Source of the DNA: JAZTYK01 sp045636925
GTDB lineage: Bacteria; Bacillota; Clostridia; Oscillospirales; Butyricicoccaceae
Direction: 5' to 3'
Length of the DNA: 64,000 nucleotides
Assembly (NCBI GenBank): GCA_045636925.1
Contig: JAZTYK010000002.1
Coordinates: 62,001 to 126,000 of the forward strand
Positions 1 to 8,466 of this stretch are shown here, one piece after another. The first letter of the stretch is position 1. Every line of letters begins with the position of its first letter. Under the pieces are notes generated by a model. That model was not told the DNA's origin, searched no databases, and saw only the letters and a program-made list of their open reading frames with translations. The translations under genes and the position numbers were made by a program.

Positions 1-297
1 ACTCATTTTCGAGTGCTGCAGCGGCAGGCGCATGCCATGCTGCTGGAACTGAAGCTGGAGACCGGACGCACCCATCAGATCCGGGTGCACTGCAGCTTTT
101 TGGGGCATCCGGTGCTGGGGGACTTTATGTACGGCCAGGAATACGACTGGCTGGACGGGCAGGCGCTGCATGCCTGCCGGCTGGAGTTTGCCCATCCCAT
201 CACAGGAGAAGCGCTGTGTTTTGAAGCGCCGGAGCCGTGGTATTTTGATGCTCTGCTGGAAAACAAGATGCCCGCCGAATCACAGAATCACATCTAA
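1..297 (+). CDS. RluA-family RNA pseudouridine synthase, C-terminal part
   Basis: The open frame enters from the left edge, so the N-terminal catalytic part is missing. The visible 98 residues hold the conserved C-terminal RluA/RluD block: ETGRTHQIRVH, then GHPVLGD and a downstream LHA segment. Enzymes of this family isomerise uridine to pseudouridine in rRNA or tRNA. The specific target cannot be read from this fragment. A strong terminator follows the stop codon directly, so this is the last gene of its transcript. Confidence 0.85.
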   Translation, partial: THFRVLQRQAHAMLLELKLETGRTHQIRVHCSFLGHPVLGDFMYGQEYDWLDGQALHACRLEFAHPITGEALCFEAPEPWYFDALLENKMPAESQNHI

Positions 298-302
298 GCA
301 AA

Positions 303-336
303 AACACCCTTGCCAAGCGGCAAGGGTGCTTTTCTT
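303..336 (+). terminator. Rho-independent terminator after the pseudouridine synthase
   Basis: A perfect 10-bp stem (305-314 with 319-328) with an AAGC loop is followed by a T-rich tract. The A-tract before the stem would let it also serve the convergent GNAT gene on the minus strand. Confidence 0.85.
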
Positions 337-337
337 T

Positions 338-820
338 TTACAGATCTTTCCTCATGAAAAGGGTGCTCTCCACCGGGCTGTCGTTGTAGCAGGGGATAAA
401 CTCAAAGCCATATCGCTGATACAGACGAATGGCGCTGTCCAGCTGGGGCAATGTATCCAGCAGCATCTGCTTGTAACCCAGTTCTCTGGCGTCCTGCAAA
501 ATGCGCTGCACCAATTTTTCTCCCAGCCGATGCCGTCGGTACTCCGGGCGGACATACAGCCGCTTCATCTCGCAGCGGGTCTCATCCAGCTTCCTTAGAC
601 CGATGCATCCGGCAGGCTGTCCGTCCATCAATGCCAGATGCAGCACGCCCTCCGGCGGGCCGTACTTGTAGGGCAGATCCCGAATCTCGTGCTGATAGTT
701 CTGCTGCTTCAGATACCCGGCAAAAGAGGGTTCTGTTTCTACCAGCATTTGGGTGTATTCGGTGAACAAGGCAACGACCTCTGCGGGGTGCTCTAATCCC
801 GAAACAAAGGTGCATTCCAT
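338..820 (-). CDS. GNAT-family N-acetyltransferase
   Basis: This is a 160-residue single-domain GNAT protein. The acetyl-CoA-binding motif A region is MKRLYVRPEYRRHRLGEKLV, followed by the typical C-terminal LYQRYGF strand-helix. The ATG at 820 is chosen because an AGGTG lies just upstream, overlapping the metA stop; a TTG at 832 is an alternative. It is the last gene of the metY-metA transcript, with no promoter visible between them. The substrate is unknown, and its link to methionine metabolism is positional only. Confidence 0.8.
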   Translation of the reverse strand: MECTFVSGLEHPAEVVALFTEYTQMLVETEPSFAGYLKQQNYQHEIRDLPYKYGPPEGVLHLALMDGQPAGCIGLRKLDETRCEMKRLYVRPEYRRHRLGEKLVQRILQDARELGYKQMLLDTLPQLDSAIRLYQRYGFEFIPCYNDSPVESTLFMRKDL

Positions 821-828
821 ACTGCACC

Positions 829-1767
829 TCAATCGTCGGTACGGACGCCCTGCCGGATGCTGCCGATGTCATAGGGCGTGGTCTGGTAGACGCAATAGTT
901 CAGCCAGTTGCCGTACAGCAGATGGGCGCAGGAGCGCCAGGAAACCAGCGGGGGCTTTTGGGGATCATTATCTGGATAGTAATTTTCCGGCACGGCAATG
1001 TCGATGCCGGCGGCCACATCACGGTCATACTCCTTCTTCAGGGTGTCACGGTCGTATTCTGCATGACCAAAGAGGAACACCTGCTTGCAGCCCTCGGTCT
1101 TGACGGCATAGACACCGGCCTCAGGAGACACCGACATGACCTTCAGTCCCGGCACAGCCTCGATATCCTCACGCAGGACGGTGGTATTGCGGGAATGGGG
1201 CACCAGAAAATGATCGTCAAAGCCTCGGAACAAGATAAAGTTGGGGTCTTCCAGGGTGTGTTCAAACACACCGAAGAGTTTTTGATCCAGCAGCCGCTTT
1301 TGAACACCGTAATGATAATACAGGCCGGCCTGTGCGCCCCAGCAAATGTGCAGGGTTGAGTGCACGTGGGTCTTGCTCCACTCCATGATCTCGCACAGTT
1401 CAGGCCAATAATCCACCTGTTCAAAGGGCATCAGCTCTACCGGTGCGCCGGTGATGATCAGACCGTCAAAGCTGCGGTCACGCACATCGGCAAAGGTCTT
1501 GTAGAAAGACAGCATATGCTCTTGAGAAGTGTTTTTTGAAATGTGTCCGGCGGGGGCAATCAGTTCCAGCTCGATCTGCAGGGGCGTATTACCCAGCACG
1601 CGGGCAAGCTGGGTCTCGGTGTCCACCTTGGTGGGCATCAAATTCAGCAGCAGGATCTGCAGGGGACGGATATCCTGGGTGATGGCGCGGGTTTCGGTCA
1701 TCACAAAGATATTTTCCCGGGTCAGAATACCGGTTGCCGGCAGTTGGTTTGGAATCTTAATGGGCAT
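829..1767 (-). CDS. metA: Homoserine O-acyltransferase MetA, predicted acetyl-CoA type
   Basis: At 312 residues this is full length for MetA, which activates homoserine in methionine synthesis. The catalytic Cys142 is in HICWGAQAG, and His235 and Glu237 are in FGHAEYD. Residue 111, in TGAPVE, is Glu. In characterised MetA enzymes Glu at 111 goes with acetyl-CoA use and Gly with succinyl-CoA, so the product is predicted to be O-acetylhomoserine despite the usual succinyltransferase name. The upstream gene encodes an O-acetylhomoserine sulfhydrylase, which fits. The start codon lies 1 bp after the metY stop, so translation is probably coupled. Confidence 0.93.
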   Translation of the reverse strand: MPIKIPNQLPATGILTRENIFVMTETRAITQDIRPLQILLLNLMPTKVDTETQLARVLGNTPLQIELELIAPAGHISKNTSQEHMLSFYKTFADVRDRSFDGLIITGAPVELMPFEQVDYWPELCEIMEWSKTHVHSTLHICWGAQAGLYYHYGVQKRLLDQKLFGVFEHTLEDPNFILFRGFDDHFLVPHSRNTTVLREDIEAVPGLKVMSVSPEAGVYAVKTEGCKQVFLFGHAEYDRDTLKKEYDRDVAAGIDIAVPENYYPDNDPQKPPLVSWRSCAHLLYGNWLNYCVYQTTPYDIGSIRQGVRTDD

Positions 1768-1768
1768 A

Positions 1769-3055
1769 TTACTTCACCTGCTCCAAAGCTTGTTCGATAT
1801 CGGCAATCAGATCTGCTTTGCTCTCCAGACCGCAGGACATGCGCACCAGTCCGGCAGGAACACCGGCTGCCTTCAGCTGCTCTTCGGTCATCTGGCGGTG
1901 GGTGGTGCTGGCGGGATTCAGGCAGCAGGTACGGGCATCGGCCACATGGGTCTCAATGGCAGCCAGCTTCAGCGCCTCCATAAAGACACCGGCAGCCTCT
2001 CTGCCGCCCTTCAGCTCGAAGGATACCACGCCGCAGGAGCCATTCGGCAGATACTTCTGTGCCAGGGCATAGTATTTATCACCGGGCAGGCCGCAGTAAT
2101 GCACGCATTCTACCTTGGGGTGCTTTGCCAGATATTCGGCAACCGCCTGGCCGTTTTCACAATGACGGGCCATACGGACGTGCAGGCTCTCCAGACCCAG
2201 GTTCAGATAAAAGGCGCTCTGAGGCGAGGGAGTAGAGCCCAGGTCACGCATCAGCTGGGCGGTACACTTGGTGATAAATGCGCCGGCCTTGCCAAAGCGT
2301 TCGGCATAGGTGATGCCGTGATAGCTGTCATCGGGGGTGCACAGGCCGGGGAACTTGTCGGCATGGGCCATCCAGTCGAAGTTGCCGGAGTCTACGATGG
2401 CGCCGATAACCGCAACACCATGACCATCCATGTACTTGGTCGCGGAATGGGTGACGATGTCAGCGCCCCACTCGAAGGGACGGCAGCCTACGGGCGTGGC
2501 AAAGGTGTTGTCTACGATCAGGGGCACACCGTGGGCATGGGCAGCCTTGGCAAACTTTTCGATATCCAGCACCGTCAGGGCAGGGTTGGCGATGGTCTCG
2601 CCAAAGACAGCTTTGGTATTGGGACGGAAGGCTGCGTTCAGTTCTTCTTCAGTGCAATCGGGAGAAACAAAGGTGGCTTCTACACCCATCTTTGCCATGG
2701 TGACAGAAATAAGGTTGAAGGTGCCGCCATAGATGCTGGAGGATGCCACGATATGGTCGCCGCAGGCGGCAATGTTAAAGAGGGCAAAGAAGTTTGCGGC
2801 CTGGCCGGAAGAAGTCAGCATGGCAGCGGTGCCGCCCTCCATCTGGGCGATCTTGGCTGCGACGGCATCACAGGTGGGATTCTGCAGGCGGCTGTAGAAA
2901 TAACCCTCGGCCTCCAGGTCAAAGAGCTTGCCCATGGCTTCGCCGGTGGCATACTTAAAGGTGGTGCTTTGCACAATGGGGATCTGGCGGGGTTCGCCAT
3001 TGCCGGGGGTGTAGCCACCCTGGACACAAATGGTCTCGATGTGTTGCTTGCTCAT
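1769..3055 (-). CDS. metY: O-acetylhomoserine aminocarboxypropyltransferase (sulfhydrylase)
   Basis: This 428-residue PLP enzyme of the Cys/Met metabolism family makes homocysteine from O-acetylhomoserine and sulfide. The PLP-lysine motif SATKYMDGHG and the cofactor-binding SSSIYGGTFNL stretch are present. The ATG at 3055 follows AAAGGAGTC at good spacing; codons further upstream are in the T-box terminator region and are not used. It heads the metY-metA-GNAT transcript and is controlled by the T-box leader upstream. Confidence 0.92.
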   Translation of the reverse strand: MSKQHIETICVQGGYTPGNGEPRQIPIVQSTTFKYATGEAMGKLFDLEAEGYFYSRLQNPTCDAVAAKIAQMEGGTAAMLTSSGQAANFFALFNIAACGDHIVASSSIYGGTFNLISVTMAKMGVEATFVSPDCTEEELNAAFRPNTKAVFGETIANPALTVLDIEKFAKAAHAHGVPLIVDNTFATPVGCRPFEWGADIVTHSATKYMDGHGVAVIGAIVDSGNFDWMAHADKFPGLCTPDDSYHGITYAERFGKAGAFITKCTAQLMRDLGSTPSPQSAFYLNLGLESLHVRMARHCENGQAVAEYLAKHPKVECVHYCGLPGDKYYALAQKYLPNGSCGVVSFELKGGREAAGVFMEALKLAAIETHVADARTCCLNPASTTHRQMTEEQLKAAGVPAGLVRMSCGLESKADLIADIEQALEQVK

Positions 3056-3107
3056 ATTAACTGACTCCTTTCTGCAGAAAGAAAAAATAATTACAACAGC
3101 TTTTGGG

Positions 3108-3374
3108 GTATAAAAAAACGGCATTCGTCCCAAATTGCTTTGAGACGAAAGCCGTAACTTCCGCGGTACCACTCAAATTGCGCCCAATGGACGCCACTCA
3201 CAGGGTCTATCAACCCCTCTGCACTGACGCAGCAGTCTGCGGAGACGCCCTAACAGCTTACGCCCTCGAACGCTCGGCTCCGAAGCCATAGATCCTGAAA
3301 CCCTCTGCCACCGGCTCACACCATACGCCGGCTCTCTGGAGGCATCCTGTTTCGATCCTCTTCATCATTGCTAT
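3108..3374 (-). promoter_or_regulatory. T-box leader (uncharged-tRNA riboswitch) of the metY-metA operon
   Basis: The hallmark T-box sequence, GAGTGGTACCGCGG in the transcript, maps to 3160-3173. It is followed by an intrinsic terminator stem (3119-3134 with 3139-3155) and a run of seven T (3112-3118). The 5' part folds into a stem I-like domain with an AGAGAGCCGG...GAGCCGG hairpin. The likely specifier triplet is ATG at 3287-3289, which fits tRNA-Met and the genes controlled. Family knowledge: uncharged tRNA binding stabilises the antiterminator. The exact specifier is inference. Confidence 0.92.
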
Positions 3375-3381
3375 GTTGTTC

Positions 3382-3410
3382 ATTATAAAAGACCCGTTGG
3401 CATTTGTCAA
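3382..3410 (-). promoter_or_regulatory. Promoter of the T-box/metYA transcript
   Basis: A perfect TTGACA (3405-3410) and TATAAT (3382-3387) are separated by 17 bp. The -35 box overlaps the loop and the -10 box the T-tract of the upstream terminator hairpin. Confidence 0.88.
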
Positions 3411-3420
3411 CGGGTCTTTT
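3387..3420 (-). terminator. Terminator of the upstream membrane-protein gene, overlapping the metY promoter
   Basis: There is a perfect 13-bp stem, 3387-3399 with 3408-3420, with an 8-nt loop and A/T ends on both sides. It lies after the stop codon at 3449. Confidence 0.8.
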
Positions 3421-3448
3421 CGGTTTGTGAAACAGATGTCTGGGTTTT

Positions 3449-5059
3449 TCATTTTCTGCGCTGCAGCAGCATGATTACTGCCATGGCGCCGCCAAAGGCC
3501 ACTGTGCAGAACAGGAAGCAGGCCAGCCACGGAGCTTGCCAAAAAGCACCAAGCTCTCCTGCCAGCAGCATCACCAGCGCCACAATCGGGGCAAACAGCA
3601 GTAAAAAGCTCAGTCCAAAGGCAACACCCATCAGCAAGCTCAGCAGCAGAATACCCCATACCGGGATTTGCACCAGCGATTTGCGCTCGGTTTTGCTAAG
3701 TTTTTCAAGACGTGCCTTTTTCCCCGCAATGATTGCCGCGCTGGTGGGTGTAAGATCCGAAAACATGGTCAGTACGTTCTGATAGCTGCGTCTGCCCTTT
3801 TCCTCGAACATCGCAGAAAAAATATCCGGGCGCATGCCGGGAACATAGTTCTTGTGCTTGACAAACACTGTGCCCACCACAAAATAAATGTCGGGATTAC
3901 CCAGCACCGGGGCTTCCAGCGCCTGCACCAGATAAAAACCATGCTGCTCGCCGCCGACCACATAATCCTGCCCGTATGACTGCAACAGCGTCAGCCCTTT
4001 TTTTGGGCCCTCTTGCCAAAAGAAGGGGTATTCACCCTGAAACCCCATTTCTTGCAAGGTATTGGTCACGGCCTGTCGCTTGTGCACAAGATTCGGGTCA
4101 TCTGCATAGGCCATTGGCAACCCTGCCTGCGATGCCACGATTGCTTCATATAGCTGCCGCCAAAGGGGTTCACAACCCACTTGCCGCAGGCACACCAGCA
4201 GCTTTTTCCGGTACTTTTCCTGCTTTTGTGCCGGCGCTGTGGAAAACTTTTCAAGCGCGGATGCAGCCTTGGGCAGATTATGCGCTCGCAGCTGCTCCAG
4301 CAGCGGGGCGCAGAGCGCTTTTCCCTGTTCTTCTATGCCGTCTTCTTCCAGCTTACCGAGGGCCTGCAGCATGGGAAACAGCGCCTGCTCCTGCTCGTTC
4401 AGCAGGGCGGCATCCACCTGATGCTTTTCTAAAATCGCTTCTGCCATACCGCTGAGCACCAGCCAGGGGTTCTCTGTAAACCCGATGCAGGACGCGGCGT
4501 GATAAAATTCCCGCTGAAATTGCAGCCCGTCAAAATCCAGATCCAGCCGCTCGAAGGCCTCGGTAAGGAAGCTCAGCCGATAGCCGGTTTCCCGGCGGGT
4601 CAGCTCCCACCAAATGGGTTCCTCCAGTACCAGAGAACCATCCATTTCCAAACCCTGCAGTATTAGGTGTGCCTTTTGCGCAAAACGTGTTGGCAACACC
4701 ACCCGAGCGCTTTTGCCGTCGGACGCAGGATGCAGGCTGCAGAAATCCAGCAGCCCGATTTCCTGCAGCCTGAGCTGCGGCGCCGCTTCATGTACCAGCG
4801 CGATCACGCCGGCATCCCGGTTTTGCTCTGCGGCAGGTAAGGTTTCGTTGTACAGATCCACCAGCGACAGGATCTCCCACAAAGGGCGATCGGGGGCAAG
4901 CTGTGCCTTTAGATGGGGCACTGCCGAAAGCTGATGCGCGTTTGCGATGATGGCACGGATCTCGTCTTCATACACCTCTGCCCATTTGCGCTTTACGTCG
5001 TAATAAATATAGTCATGCAACCGATGCAGCAGCAGTAAATTTTGATCAATGTATTGCAT
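3449..5059 (-). CDS. Uncharacterised protein with a C-terminal membrane domain
   Basis: I do not recognise this 536-residue protein. Residues 1 to about 440 look soluble and mixed alpha/beta, with many Leu/Glu helices. The last 95 residues form about three hydrophobic segments ending in a basic QRRK tail, so the large domain is probably cytoplasmic and tail-anchored. A conserved-looking block reads DIYFVVGTVFVKHKN near residue 395. The ATG at 5059 has GGAGGTG upstream. It stands alone between the rplQ terminator and its own terminator. No function is proposed. Confidence 0.75.
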   Translation of the reverse strand: MQYIDQNLLLLHRLHDYIYYDVKRKWAEVYEDEIRAIIANAHQLSAVPHLKAQLAPDRPLWEILSLVDLYNETLPAAEQNRDAGVIALVHEAAPQLRLQEIGLLDFCSLHPASDGKSARVVLPTRFAQKAHLILQGLEMDGSLVLEEPIWWELTRRETGYRLSFLTEAFERLDLDFDGLQFQREFYHAASCIGFTENPWLVLSGMAEAILEKHQVDAALLNEQEQALFPMLQALGKLEEDGIEEQGKALCAPLLEQLRAHNLPKAASALEKFSTAPAQKQEKYRKKLLVCLRQVGCEPLWRQLYEAIVASQAGLPMAYADDPNLVHKRQAVTNTLQEMGFQGEYPFFWQEGPKKGLTLLQSYGQDYVVGGEQHGFYLVQALEAPVLGNPDIYFVVGTVFVKHKNYVPGMRPDIFSAMFEEKGRRSYQNVLTMFSDLTPTSAAIIAGKKARLEKLSKTERKSLVQIPVWGILLLSLLMGVAFGLSFLLLFAPIVALVMLLAGELGAFWQAPWLACFLFCTVAFGGAMAVIMLLQRRK

Positions 5060-5133
5060 ACGCACCTCCGGCGCAGGTATTTTCTCTATCATAGCACGAT
5101 GCAGCGGCATGCACAAGGGCATACCGCTGCCGG

Positions 5134-5184
5134 CAAAACAAAAAGGGATTGTTCCGCAGCACATCTCTTGCGGAACAATCCCTT
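5134..5184 (-). terminator. Terminator of the ribosomal protein operon
   Basis: A perfect 16-bp stem, 5143-5158 with 5169-5184, is followed on the minus strand by TTTGTTTTG. It ends the long S10-spc-alpha transcript after rplQ. Confidence 0.9.
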
Positions 5185-5207
5185 GAAGCGGATCAAATGA
5201 TGTTAAA

Positions 5208-5549
5208 TCAGATCAGCTCGATGATGGCCATTTCAGCGCCATCGCCGCGACGGGGACCGATCTTGGTGATACGGGTGTAGCCGCCGTTACGGTCTGCATA
5301 CTTGGGAGCGATTTCGTCAAAAGTCTTCTTGACGACAGCTTCCTTGGTGATGAAAGCCATGGCCTGACGCTTGGCGTTCAGGTCACCCTTCTTGCCGAGA
5401 GTGATCATCTTCTCAGCCAGGGGACGAACTTCCTTAGCGCGGGTCACAGTGGTCTCGATCTTGCCGTTCTCCAGCAGATAGGTGACCATGGCGCGCAGCA
5501 TGGCGCGGCGATGATCGGTAGGTCTGCCGAGCTTGCGAGTTCCGGGCAT
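5208..5549 (-). CDS. rplQ: 50S ribosomal protein L17
   Basis: The 113-residue protein starts MPGTRKLGRPTDHRRAMLR, the L17 signature, and has the short bacterial form. L17 binds 23S rRNA near the exit tunnel. It is the last gene of the operon, 69 bp after rpoA, as in other bacteria. Confidence 0.97.
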   Translation of the reverse strand: MPGTRKLGRPTDHRRAMLRAMVTYLLENGKIETTVTRAKEVRPLAEKMITLGKKGDLNAKRQAMAFITKEAVVKKTFDEIAPKYADRNGGYTRITKIGPRRGDGAEMAIIELI

Positions 5550-5618
5550 TGTGTTTACCTCCTTAAGGTTAGGGCTCGGGCGGGTGCACCACAGTGCACC
5601 GCCCGTGCCGAAAACGAA

Positions 5619-6569
5619 TTAGTTGTTATCTTCCTTGGGCAGGCTCAGTCCCAGGTCAGCCATCTTCTTGACGACTTCTTCAAAGGACTTGCGGCCCAGG
5701 TTGCGGACCTTCATCATATCCTCTTCCGTGGTCTTAGCCAGGTCAGCGACGGTGTTGATACCGGCGCGCTTGAGGCAGTTGAAGGAACGAACAGAGAGAT
5801 CCAGTTCCTCGATGGTCATGTCCAGGATGCCGTCGGGACCGTCCTCGGACTTCTCCACGACAGTAGCGCGGTTGCTGATTTCATCAGACAGTTCCACGAA
5901 CAGGCTCAGATGATCGGTCAGGATCTTGGCGCTGAGGCTGATGGCGTCACGTGCGGCAATGGTCTTATCGGTGAACACTTCCAGGGTCAGCTTGTCATAG
6001 TCCGTCATGTTGCCTACACGGGTGTTCTCCACGGTGTAGTTGACCTTATCTACGGGAGTGTAGATAGAGTCGACGGCGATCTGGCCAATCGTCATCTGAG
6101 GAGTCTTGTTCTTCTCGCCGGGGACGTAGCCACGGCCATGGTTGAAGACCAGCTCCATGTTGAACGTTGCATCCTCAGCCAAGGTCACGATGTGCAGCTC
6201 GGGGTTGAGGATCTCGATATCACTGTCGCAGCGGATGTCGCCGGCAGTAACTTCGCCAGCGCCCGACGCCTCAATGGTCACGGTCTTTTCACCCTGGCAG
6301 TGCAGCTTTGCAATAATGCGCTTGACATTCAGGATGATTTCGGTGACATCTTCCTTTACACCGGGCACGGTAGAAAACTCGTGCTGAACACCGGCGATCT
6401 TGATGGAAGTCGCGGCAGTGCCGGGCAGAGAGGAAAGCAGGATGCGGCGCAGGGAATTGCCGAGGGTAGTGCCGTAACCACGCTCCAGGGGCTCGACCAC
6501 GAACTTGCCGTAGGAACCATCAGCAGAAGCTTCGACACATTCAATGCTGGGTTTTTCAATTGCGATCAT
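5619..6569 (-). CDS. rpoA: DNA-directed RNA polymerase subunit alpha
   Basis: At 316 residues it has the standard two-domain layout. The N-terminal dimerisation domain (to about residue 230) carries LERGYGTTLGNSLRRILLSSLPG. After an acidic linker, the C-terminal domain (about 245-310) has the helix-hairpin-helix block LKRAGINTVADL and NLGRKSFEEV, which contacts UP elements and activators. It lies between rpsD and rplQ, the usual alpha-operon position. Confidence 0.98.
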   Translation of the reverse strand: MIAIEKPSIECVEASADGSYGKFVVEPLERGYGTTLGNSLRRILLSSLPGTAATSIKIAGVQHEFSTVPGVKEDVTEIILNVKRIIAKLHCQGEKTVTIEASGAGEVTAGDIRCDSDIEILNPELHIVTLAEDATFNMELVFNHGRGYVPGEKNKTPQMTIGQIAVDSIYTPVDKVNYTVENTRVGNMTDYDKLTLEVFTDKTIAARDAISLSAKILTDHLSLFVELSDEISNRATVVEKSEDGPDGILDMTIEELDLSVRSFNCLKRAGINTVADLAKTTEEDMMKVRNLGRKSFEEVVKKMADLGLSLPKEDNN

Positions 6570-6627
6570 TTATTACCCTCCTATGTTAATAAAGTGGCGG
6601 GTGTAAAAAGTTGCCTCAGGGCGTCGA

Positions 6628-7254
6628 TTACTTGGAGTACAACTCGACGATGAGGTGCTCTTCCACCTGCAGGTCAATCTCGCTGCGCTCGGGCAGGCTG
6701 ACAATAGTAACCTGACCCTTGGCCTTGTCCAGGCTCAGCCAGTTCAGAGCGGGACGGGAAGCGTTGGCTTCCAGAACAGCCTTAAACTTGTCGGAGCCCA
6801 TGCTCTTTTCGGTGATAGCAACAACGTCACCGGGCTTTACACGGTAAGAGGGGATGTTGACCTTCTTGCCGTTAACGGTAAAGTGAGCGTGAGAGACCAG
6901 CTGACGGGCCTCGGGACGGCTCATAGCGAAGCCGGCACGATAAACCACGTTGTCCAGACGGCTTTCCAGAACCTTCAGCAGGTTCTCACCGGTCATGCCG
7001 GACATCTTCTCGGCCAGTTCGAAGTAGTGATAGAACTGACCTTCCAGCAGGCCATAGTAACGCTTGGCCTTCTGCTTCTCACGGAGCTGAGTACCGTACT
7101 CGGAGCTCTTCTTGCGGCCCTGGCCGTGCTGGCCGGGGGCGTAGGAGCGACGTGCGATGGCGCACTTGTCGCTGTAGCATCTGTCACCCTTCAGGAAGAG
7201 CTTGTCGCCTTCTCTGCGGCAAATGCGGCATACCGCATCAGTATATCTAGCCAT
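6628..7254 (-). CDS. rpsD: 30S ribosomal protein S4, zinc-binding form
   Basis: The 208-residue protein has the N-terminal Cys cluster CRICRREG...CYSDKC, the zinc-binding version of S4, and an S4 RNA-binding domain from about residue 95. S4 is a primary 16S rRNA binder and assembly initiator. In several bacteria it also represses its own operon, but I see no clear leader site here. Confidence 0.97.
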   Translation of the reverse strand: MARYTDAVCRICRREGDKLFLKGDRCYSDKCAIARRSYAPGQHGQGRKKSSEYGTQLREKQKAKRYYGLLEGQFYHYFELAEKMSGMTGENLLKVLESRLDNVVYRAGFAMSRPEARQLVSHAHFTVNGKKVNIPSYRVKPGDVVAITEKSMGSDKFKAVLEANASRPALNWLSLDKAKGQVTIVSLPERSEIDLQVEEHLIVELYSK

Positions 7255-7272
7255 AATTCAGTATACCTCCTA

Positions 7273-7677
7273 TTAGACTCTTCTGCGCTTGGGGGGACGG
7301 CAGCCGTTGTGGGGGATGGGGGTAACATCCTTAATCATAACGACTTCCAGACCTGCTGCCTGCAGGGCACGGATGGCGGCTTCACGGCCGGCACCGGGAC
7401 CCCGGACATAGACCTCAACGGTCTTCAGACCATGCTCCATAGCAGCCTTGGCTGCAGTCTCAGCAGCAGTCTGTGCTGCGAAGGGAGTGGACTTCTTGCT
7501 GCCGCGGAAGCCCAGACCGCCGGAAGATGCCCAGGAAATGGCATTGCCCTTCAGGTCGGTGATGGTCACGATGGTGTTGTTAAAGGACGAACGGATATGA
7601 ACCTGGCCCTTTTCAATATTCTTACGCTCGCGGCGCTTAGTGCGGACCGCTGCCTTCTTAGGCTGTGCCTTTGCCAT
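7273..7677 (-). CDS. rpsK: 30S ribosomal protein S11
   Basis: This is a 134-residue S11 with the conserved SSFNNTIVTITDLKGN and the C-terminal DVTPIPHNGCRPPKRRRV. It forms part of the small-subunit platform at the mRNA exit. It lies 15 bp downstream of rpsM. Confidence 0.97.
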   Translation of the reverse strand: MAKAQPKKAAVRTKRRERKNIEKGQVHIRSSFNNTIVTITDLKGNAISWASSGGLGFRGSKKSTPFAAQTAAETAAKAAMEHGLKTVEVYVRGPGAGREAAIRALQAAGLEVVMIKDVTPIPHNGCRPPKRRRV

Positions 7678-7692
7678 AATTTTCGTCCCTCC

Positions 7693-8061
7693 TTACTTCT
7701 TCTTGTTTGCAATGGTCTTCTTGGGACCCTTGCGGGTTCTAGCGTTGGTCTTGGAGCGCTGGCCACGAACGGGCAGGCCCTTGCGATGACGCAGACCACG
7801 GTAAGAACCAATTTCAACCAGGCGCTTGATGTTCAGAGCGACATCGCGGCGGAGGTCACCCTCTACCACATAGTCACGCTCGATAACTTCGCGCAGCTTG
7901 GCGGCTTCATCTTCGGTCAGATCCTTGACACGGGTGTCAGGATTGATACCAGTTTTTACGAGAATATCATTGCTGAGCTTGCGGCCGATACCATAAATAT
8001 AGGTCAGGCCGATTTCCACGCGCTTTTCGCGGGGAAGGTCAACACCGGCAATACGAGCCAT
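7693..8061 (-). CDS. rpsM: 30S ribosomal protein S13
   Basis: The 122-residue protein begins MARIAGVDLPREKRVEIGLT and ends with the basic tail that contacts tRNA and 16S rRNA. It is a subunit-head protein bridging to L5. Confidence 0.97.
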   Translation of the reverse strand: MARIAGVDLPREKRVEIGLTYIYGIGRKLSNDILVKTGINPDTRVKDLTEDEAAKLREVIERDYVVEGDLRRDVALNIKRLVEIGSYRGLRHRKGLPVRGQRSKTNARTRKGPKKTIANKKK

Positions 8062-8084
8062 TTAGTAATACCTCCTGTGTGTAA

Positions 8085-8198
8085 TTAGCCCTGTTTCTGC
8101 TTATGCTTGGGGTTCTCGCAGATGACCATAACACGGCCCTTTCTACGGATAACCTTGCACTTTTCGCAGATGGGTTTAACGGACGGTTTGACTTTCAT
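8085..8198 (-). CDS. rpmJ: 50S ribosomal protein L36
   Basis: This is a 37-residue protein, MKVKPSVKPICEKCKVIRRK onward, ending in KHKQKQG. The zinc ligands CxxC...C...H are kept, so it is the zinc-containing L36 form. It sits between infA and rpsM as in other Firmicutes. The ATG at 8198 is preceded by AGGAGG. Confidence 0.96.
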   Translation of the reverse strand: MKVKPSVKPICEKCKVIRRKGRVMVICENPKHKQKQG

Positions 8199-8230
8199 CT
8201 AAACTTCCTCCTATCTGTTTCTGCGGTTGC

Positions 8231-8449
8231 TTACTTGGAACGCCAAGTGATTCTGCCGCGGGTCAAATCATAAGGGGACATCTGAAGTGTCACCTTGTCG
8301 CCGGGGAGAATCTTGATGTAGTTCATGCGGAGCTTGCCGGAAATATGGGCCAGAATCTTGTGGCCTCCGGGAATCTCCACGCTGAACATAGCGTTTGGCA
8401 GCGCGTCTATAACGGTACCTTCTACCTCGATCATATCTTCTTTCGCCAA
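8231..8449 (-). CDS. infA: Translation initiation factor IF-1
   Basis: This 72-residue S1/OB-fold protein has the IF-1 core AHISGKLRMNYIKILPGDKV and ends in the basic RGRITWRSK. IF-1 occupies the ribosomal A site during initiation. It lies between map and rpmJ. Confidence 0.97.
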   Translation of the reverse strand: MAKEDMIEVEGTVIDALPNAMFSVEIPGGHKILAHISGKLRMNYIKILPGDKVTLQMSPYDLTRGRITWRSK

Positions 8450-8466
8450 AGAAATTACCTCCTCGG

